A stretch of DNA of 64,000 bases, from assembly GCF_023061285.1 (NCBI RefSeq), contig NZ_JAKGAM010000001.1, positions 62,001 to 126,000 of the forward strand, written 5' to 3'. How positions within the stretch are numbered: the stretch's first letter is position 1; every line of letters begins with the position of its first letter. The translations under genes were made by a program, and so were the position numbers. Origin of the DNA: Chromohalobacter nigrandesensis. Lineage in GTDB: Bacteria; Pseudomonadota; Gammaproteobacteria; Pseudomonadales; Halomonadaceae. Below the pieces are notes generated by a model, which was not told the origin of the DNA, made no database searches, and saw only the letters and a list, made by a program, of their open reading frames with translations. This document shows, one piece after another, positions 59,690 to 64,000 of this stretch.

Positions 59690-60811
59690 TCACGAGGCCA
59701 CTCGGTTGGTACGTGTGGTGTCGATGAGGTAGATCTTCGGCAAGGTGTTGGCCATGCTGCCAGGCGTGCCAAGGCCGTCGCGTCGCACCACGCGTTTGCT
59801 GGGATAGCCTTCGGGGTTCTGCGACTGCCAGCGCCAGGTATCGGCGATCATGTCGGTCAGATCGCGTTGGGCTTTCCAGCCCAACTCATGCGCAGCGAGT
59901 GATGCATCCGCCCAGCATTCGGCGATGTCCCCGTCGCGGCGCGGTACGATGCGATACGCCACGTCGCGCTGTGAGATCATCTCGAAGGCGCGCACCATCT
60001 CGAGCACCGAATACCCCTGACCGGTGCCCAGATTCCAGACATTCACCCCCGGACGATCCGCCAGCACACGCATCGCCGCCAGATGCCCCTCGACCAGATC
60101 CATGACATGGATATAGTCGCGTACACCGGTGCCGTCCGGCGTGGGATAATCGTCGCCGAAAATCGACAGCGCCGGCAGGCGTCCGATCGCCACCTGGGAG
60201 ATAAACGGCAACAGGTTATTGGGCGTACCTGACGGATCTTCACCGATGAGCCCGCTGGGATGCGCGCCCACGGGATTGAAGTAGCGCAGCAGCGCGATCG
60301 ACCAGCGCGGATCGGACCGCGAGAGCTTGCGCAGCACCTCCTCGACCATCAACTTGGAATGCCCGTAGGCGTTGGTCGGCTGACCGGTGGGTGCGCTCTC
60401 GCTCAACGGCATGCGCGTGGCATCGCCGTAGACCGTCGCCGAAGAACTGAACACCAGACGGAAGACCCCTGCCGCCATCATGGCCTGGCACAGCGTGATA
60501 GTTCCCGCGACGTTGTTCTCGAAATACGCCAACGGCTCGTTGACGCTCTCCCCCACGGATTTGAGCCCGGCGAAGTGCAACACGTCGCTGATCGCGAAGT
60601 CCGCAAAGATATAATCCAACAGCGAACGCTCACGTATATCGCCTTCGATAAAGGTCACTTCCTTGCCGGTCAACTGGGAGACGCGTTCCAGCGACTCGCG
60701 CGAGGCGTTGCAGAGGTTGTCGATCACGACCACGTCGTGGCCGGCCTCCATGAGCCGCAGCACCATATGCGAACCGATGTAACCCGCGCCGCCCGTCACT
60801 AATATCGTCAT
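59690..60811 (-). CDS. galE: UDP-glucose 4-epimerase
   Basis: A 373-residue SDR epimerase. It has TGGAGYIGSHMVLRL, FAGLKSVGESVNEPLAYF, the Ser/Tyr/Lys set in SSSATVYG and NAYGHSKLMVE, and LLRYFNPVGAHPSGLIGEDP with GTGVRDYIHVMDL. It interconverts UDP-glucose and UDP-galactose. The C-terminal ~35 residues after the usual NPEGY are an extension (SKRVVRRDGLGTPGSMANT) beyond typical GalE. The start is one of two tandem ATGs (60814 or 60811) that overlap the upstream glycosyltransferase stop, so the two genes are coupled. Confidence 0.92.
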   Translation of the reverse strand: MTILVTGGAGYIGSHMVLRLMEAGHDVVVIDNLCNASRESLERVSQLTGKEVTFIEGDIRERSLLDYIFADFAISDVLHFAGLKSVGESVNEPLAYFENNVAGTITLCQAMMAAGVFRLVFSSSATVYGDATRMPLSESAPTGQPTNAYGHSKLMVEEVLRKLSRSDPRWSIALLRYFNPVGAHPSGLIGEDPSGTPNNLLPFISQVAIGRLPALSIFGDDYPTPDGTGVRDYIHVMDLVEGHLAAMRVLADRPGVNVWNLGTGQGYSVLEMVRAFEMISQRDVAYRIVPRRDGDIAECWADASLAAHELGWKAQRDLTDMIADTWRWQSQNPEGYPSKRVVRRDGLGTPGSMANTLPKIYLIDTTRTNRVAS

Positions 60812-61956
60812 CATGCCTCCATTTTCACGCGTTGGTGATTCATCAAGCCCGCCTCCAGGCAGGCCAGATATCCCGTCACGACGATGTCCTGCGAGAATTC
60901 CTTTTCGGCGCGTCGACGTGCCGCCACGCCTACGCGAGAAAGTGCCCAGGGCGTCATTACCAGACACGCGCGCATGCGCGCCGCCAGCGACTCGACGTCC
61001 TTGACGCGACACAGCCAACCGGTTTCGCCATCGGCCACGGCATGGCGGCACCCCGGTACATCGGTAGCGATAGTCGGCCGCCCCATCGCGCCCGCTTCCA
61101 GCACCGTGCTCGGCATGCCCTCGCGATAGGACGGCAGCACCAGCACGTGGGACTGTGCGATCCAAGGACGCACATCGTCCTGAGCGCCGACGTATTCGAC
61201 GACACCCCGCACATGCCAGGTCTCGACCTCGTCATCGTCGATGGCCGTGCGATTGCTGACGCCCTTAGGGCCGACGATCAAAAAGCGAGTGTCGGGATTT
61301 TCCGAATGAACCTTCTCGGCCGCCGCAACGTACTCGCGCACGCCCTTGTCGCCCAGCAGCCGCGCGATCAATACAAAGGTGAAGGGCCCTTCCTGAGGCA
61401 ACGGCGTGAACGCAAAACGCGCCACATCGACACCCGCGCCCGGCAGCATCGCCCAGTCGACCTTTTGCAACATGCCTTGGCGTTCGAAGAGCGCCCGGTC
61501 ATCGGGATTGAGGAAGAAAACCCGTGTCGCCCCGGCATTGGCGACGCCATAGAGACGTCTCACCTGACGAAACAAGTGGCTGTCATGCAGGAAGGCCGTC
61601 CCCAGGCCGGTGATGGTATTGGCATACGGGATTCTCAGGGCGCGACACGCCAGGCCCGCATAGAGATTGGCCTTGATCGTGAAGTTGAATACGAAGGCAG
61701 GACGCAACTCGCGCAACTGCCCGTACAACCAGAACAGGCACTTCCCCTCCCGCGCAGGCCCCGTGCTTTTGCCATCCATGGGCATGCTGCGCAGGGTGAC
61801 GTCGAATTCATCGAGCAGACGTTGCGAATAATCGTCGTCGGGCACCAGGCACACCACGCGAAATCCACGTCGCTCGAGCGCCTTCAACAACCCCTGGCAG
61901 AAGTTGTAGAGAAACCAGGACGTGTTGGAGACCAGCACAATCGTTTTATCGTTCAT
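60811..61956 (-). CDS. GT4-family glycosyltransferase
   Basis: A 381-residue GT-B glycosyltransferase. It has an N-terminal Rossmann half (IVLVSNTSWFLYNFCQGLLKALERRGF, in part), FNFTIKANLYAGLACR and TGLGTAF. The C-terminal half has FVLIARLLGDKGVREYVAAA and the donor-site segment LVLPSYREGMPSTVLEAGAMGRPTIATDVPGCRHAV, in part (E-x7-E motif). It probably transfers a hexose or N-acetylhexosamine to a lipid-linked intermediate of an exopolysaccharide or O-antigen. Neighbours are galE downstream and a polysaccharide deacetylase upstream. Confidence 0.9.
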   Translation of the reverse strand: MNDKTIVLVSNTSWFLYNFCQGLLKALERRGFRVVCLVPDDDYSQRLLDEFDVTLRSMPMDGKSTGPAREGKCLFWLYGQLRELRPAFVFNFTIKANLYAGLACRALRIPYANTITGLGTAFLHDSHLFRQVRRLYGVANAGATRVFFLNPDDRALFERQGMLQKVDWAMLPGAGVDVARFAFTPLPQEGPFTFVLIARLLGDKGVREYVAAAEKVHSENPDTRFLIVGPKGVSNRTAIDDDEVETWHVRGVVEYVGAQDDVRPWIAQSHVLVLPSYREGMPSTVLEAGAMGRPTIATDVPGCRHAVADGETGWLCRVKDVESLAARMRACLVMTPWALSRVGVAARRRAEKEFSQDIVVTGYLACLEAGLMNHQRVKMEA

Positions 61957-62144
61957 GGAAACAACTCCTCTGCAGTGGAGATCGTCTGTGAGGCACGTCT
62001 TGAAGAAGCGTTCTTGAAGACACGTGTTTTTAGAGGCACGTTTTTTAGAGGCACAGAGCCCCTGCCCCCGCGCTAAAGCGCGTTGGCCATCGGTGATCGA
62101 GCGTCTTGAAGGTGCGGGCTGTATGTGCGGCCTGCGCCTCGGGG
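61957..62144. other. Intergenic region with short direct repeats
   Basis: 188 bases between the deacetylase stop and the glycosyltransferase start. It contains two adjacent copies of TTTTTAGAGGCAC (62029-62055) and scattered related pieces (GAGGCACG, CTTGAAGA) just upstream. There is no ORF of note and no confident promoter. Confidence 0.6.
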
Positions 62145-63179
62145 TTAGGTCGGTAAGAGGGCTGTCGTAGCCTGTTCGTGACGCGCCAAAACGTCACCCA
62201 TCGATAGCGAGCGCATGCCGTATTCGATGGAAAGCGACTGGAAATAGCCGATGATGGCAGCGAGATCACGCAAGTTAGCATCGGTATCGCCGCCGAAATT
62301 GTGCGGATGCCACCACAGATGGAATATCTCGCCACGCCTGGCGGCACGACGCATGGCGTTCTTGATGCGCCGTAGCCGTAGCACATCCAGCTGCGGCACC
62401 CCACGGCGCGGACGCAAGAACATGCTGGCCGGAACATCCAGCGGATCGCCCTTGAGATCGCGCCACTTGATGCCGTGATGGCCGGTCAGATCGACATAGC
62501 TATCCAGCAGGCGCAGCGCGCGTCGAAAGGCGGCGTCGCGCTGGTGACGTGGGAACCCCGCGCGTTGGGGATTGCCGCGATAGCAACGAAAGCCCGCCTC
62601 ACGTATTGCCGCCAGATAAGCCTCATCGACCTGATTGCGTGGCAAGACCAACGAATCAGGGCGATGCCCGGCATGCTCGGCAATAGCCATCGCCGCCGCG
62701 AGATCGGCCTTGAAGTCCTCCGGCGTCTGACCTTCTTCATGGCAGTAGTAATGCGAAAAGGTATGCGAGGCGACTTCCTGGCCCGGCGTCTGCGCAATCA
62801 GATCGATCAGCGAACGCGCGTAATGCAGCGGATCGCTGGCCTCGTCATCGCCGATGTCCAGACGGTAGTTATCGAGCGCCGGATTGGCATAATGCGGGCG
62901 CCGCGCAGGAGAGAAACGCGCCAGCGTCTCTCGGTCCTCAGCGAACAGATAGCCCACCGTGGCCCAGGTCGCACGGATATGACGCTCGCGGAAGAGATCG
63001 AGCATCGCCGGCACCGCGCGTCGTGCGCCGAGCAAATGGCGCATATACGGATGTTCGGGCGTGGTCACGATGTCCGACATCCCCCAGTGCAACTCGAAAT
63101 CCAGGGAGATCACGAAAGCCGGCGGACGTAACGGCTCGCCTTCGGCACGTGCCAAACGGGTCATCCAGTTAGCACTCAT
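62145..63179 (-). CDS. Polysaccharide deacetylase family protein
   Basis: A 344-residue NodB-homology protein. The metal and catalytic segments are FVISLDFELHWG (Asp), then EVASHTFSHYYCHEEG (the HxxxH pair), and HLWWHPHNFGG near the end (His). The variant Asp-x-Glu at the first motif is typical of the PgaB-like and exopolysaccharide-cluster deacetylases. It may remove acetyl groups from an N-acetylhexosamine polymer or act on a lipid-linked sugar. ATG 63179 overlaps the upstream stop (ATGA), so it is coupled to the glycosyltransferase next to it. Confidence 0.85.
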   Translation of the reverse strand: MSANWMTRLARAEGEPLRPPAFVISLDFELHWGMSDIVTTPEHPYMRHLLGARRAVPAMLDLFRERHIRATWATVGYLFAEDRETLARFSPARRPHYANPALDNYRLDIGDDEASDPLHYARSLIDLIAQTPGQEVASHTFSHYYCHEEGQTPEDFKADLAAAMAIAEHAGHRPDSLVLPRNQVDEAYLAAIREAGFRCYRGNPQRAGFPRHQRDAAFRRALRLLDSYVDLTGHHGIKWRDLKGDPLDVPASMFLRPRRGVPQLDVLRLRRIKNAMRRAARRGEIFHLWWHPHNFGGDTDANLRDLAAIIGYFQSLSIEYGMRSLSMGDVLARHEQATTALLPT

Positions 63180-64000
63180 GCGTGACACGCCTGATGCCAG
63201 GAAGCGCTGTAGCCGTCGATCATGCGCTGCACGCTGAAGGAATCGACGACACGTTGATGCGCGCGCTGCTTGCGCACCTGCCACGTTGCCGCATCCGCAT
63301 GCTCACTCAGCACCATGGCCAGTTGGTCTGCCAGCAACCGCGAATCGTTTGGCGGCACGATCCAACCGGTATCGCCAACGATGAAGGCCGCATCCCCGAC
63401 GTCGGTGGACACGCACGGCGTGCCGCAGGCCATCGCTTCAGACAATACATTGGGAAACGCCTCACCGAAGCGCGACGACAGCACATGCACATCGAGCGCG
63501 TTCATCACCGCCGGAATATCGCTACGCCGTCCGACCAGCAGCACCCGATCGCGCACGCCATGATCTTCCAGCAGCCGTATTAATTCGTCATTGTCGGCAT
63601 CTAGTCCCGCACCGATCAGCGCGCAGCGGAAATCCCACCCCAGGCCCTTGAGCTGCGCCAGGCCGGCGATCAGATTGGCATGGTCCTTCTGCGGGTCGAA
63701 GCGCGCCACCATGCCGAATAGCGGCATATCGTCGTCTATACCCCACTCCGCCCGCACGCGCGCCCTGGCCTCGGTGTCGGGAGTCAATAGCGACAAGTTA
63801 TAACCATTGGGCACGACCACGAACTTCATGGCCGCATAACGCAGCTTGCGATGCACATCCACCGCATGTTGCGAACAGCTCACGATGCGACTCGGTACCA
63901 CGCGGGACAAAGCGCCGCACGCCTTGGCGACCCAGATCGTGCTGCGCTTGGTGGCGCCTGGCATCAAGTTACTGTTGTGAATCCCCCAGCAAATGGCCTT
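63176..64000 (-). CDS. GT4-family glycosyltransferase (5' end outside window)
   Basis: 275 codons visible, open at the right edge. The frame continues past the first internal ATG at 63967 into AICWGIHNSNLMPGATK, typical of GT4 proteins, so the true start is beyond 64000. The C-terminal half has VVPNGYNLSLL, FGMVARFDPQKDHANLI and the donor-site segment SSRFGEAFPNVLSEAMACG. It should add a sugar in the same polysaccharide pathway as its neighbours. The stop overlaps the deacetylase start. Confidence 0.88.
   Translation of the reverse strand, partial: KAICWGIHNSNLMPGATKRSTIWVAKACGALSRVVPSRIVSCSQHAVDVHRKLRYAAMKFVVVPNGYNLSLLTPDTEARARVRAEWGIDDDMPLFGMVARFDPQKDHANLIAGLAQLKGLGWDFRCALIGAGLDADNDELIRLLEDHGVRDRVLLVGRRSDIPAVMNALDVHVLSSRFGEAFPNVLSEAMACGTPCVSTDVGDAAFIVGDTGWIVPPNDSRLLADQLAMVLSEHADAATWQVRKQRAHQRVVDSFSVQRMIDGYSASWHQACHA

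Noticed and set aside
60832-62076. 414-codon plus-strand frame opposite the glycosyltransferase
   Set aside because: Arg/His-rich shadow; the minus-strand GT4 motifs are clear.

Overview
The window comes from a GC-rich gammaproteobacterium. The gene content points to the Halomonadaceae (Chromohalobacter/Halomonas type): several TRAP and tripartite tricarboxylate uptake systems, large sugar-acid and purine catabolic clusters, and exopolysaccharide genes. This assignment is inferred from gene content only.

Positions 1-14138 are the right-hand part of a temperate prophage, cut by the window edge. It ends in a lambda-type integrase and an attR made of the 3' half of a tRNA-Pro(GGG). A leftward early operon (Cro-like repressor, DnaT-domain initiator, lambda-P-like helicase loader, zinc-ribbon ORF, VRR-NUC nuclease) and a rightward operon (LuxR-type HTH protein, small ORFs, DUF2303 protein, cytosine-5 methyltransferase, excisionase, integrase) each start at a cluster of the same palindromic operator, core ATTACC-N4-GGTAAT. 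Between them sits the CI-type repressor, followed by accessory genes in the place lambda uses for rexAB. These are a HicA-HicB-SecB-like toxin-antitoxin-chaperone module and a BRCT protein bracketed by two matching terminators. A second cassette with a two-TM (SLATT-like) protein is inserted backwards in the leftward operon.

Positions 14284-25087 hold small chromosomal genes and then a purine catabolic locus: a RutR-like TetR regulator diverging from xdhABC, guaD, a xanthine/uracil permease and an HpxO-like urate hydroxylase. Together they take guanine and xanthine to 5-hydroxyisourate. A near-perfect RutR-type operator lies in the divergent promoter region. Positions 25262-29249 carry nucleotide-sugar genes (manC, ugd, a UDP-glucuronate 4-epimerase).

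Positions 29895-52616 are a large carboxylate and sugar-acid block. It holds a LysR/Fe-alcohol dehydrogenase pair, a TctCBA transporter with two dehydrogenases, a UxaA/GarD-type dehydratase with a two-winged-helix GntR regulator, L-fuconate dehydratase, a DctPQM TRAP transporter, and an FAD-linked oxidase. It continues with an SDR plus FAH-family pair (keto-deoxy-aldonate steps), a ROK regulator, and a XylB-like aldose dehydrogenase with a sugar symporter and an SMP-30 lactonase. The content fits a non-phosphorylative aldose route (aldose to lactone to aldonate to 2-keto-3-deoxy acid to small carboxylates). An almost identical 22-bp palindrome precedes both the Tct operon and the uxaA-gntR/fucD divergent region and suggests one regulon.

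Positions 52694-59441 contain signalling and amino-acid genes: a chemoreceptor next to an orphan periplasmic binding protein, a DadA-type oxidase, and a membrane diguanylate cyclase. Positions 59690-64000 return to exopolysaccharide genes (galE, two GT4 glycosyltransferases, a polysaccharide deacetylase). The last glycosyltransferase runs off the right edge.
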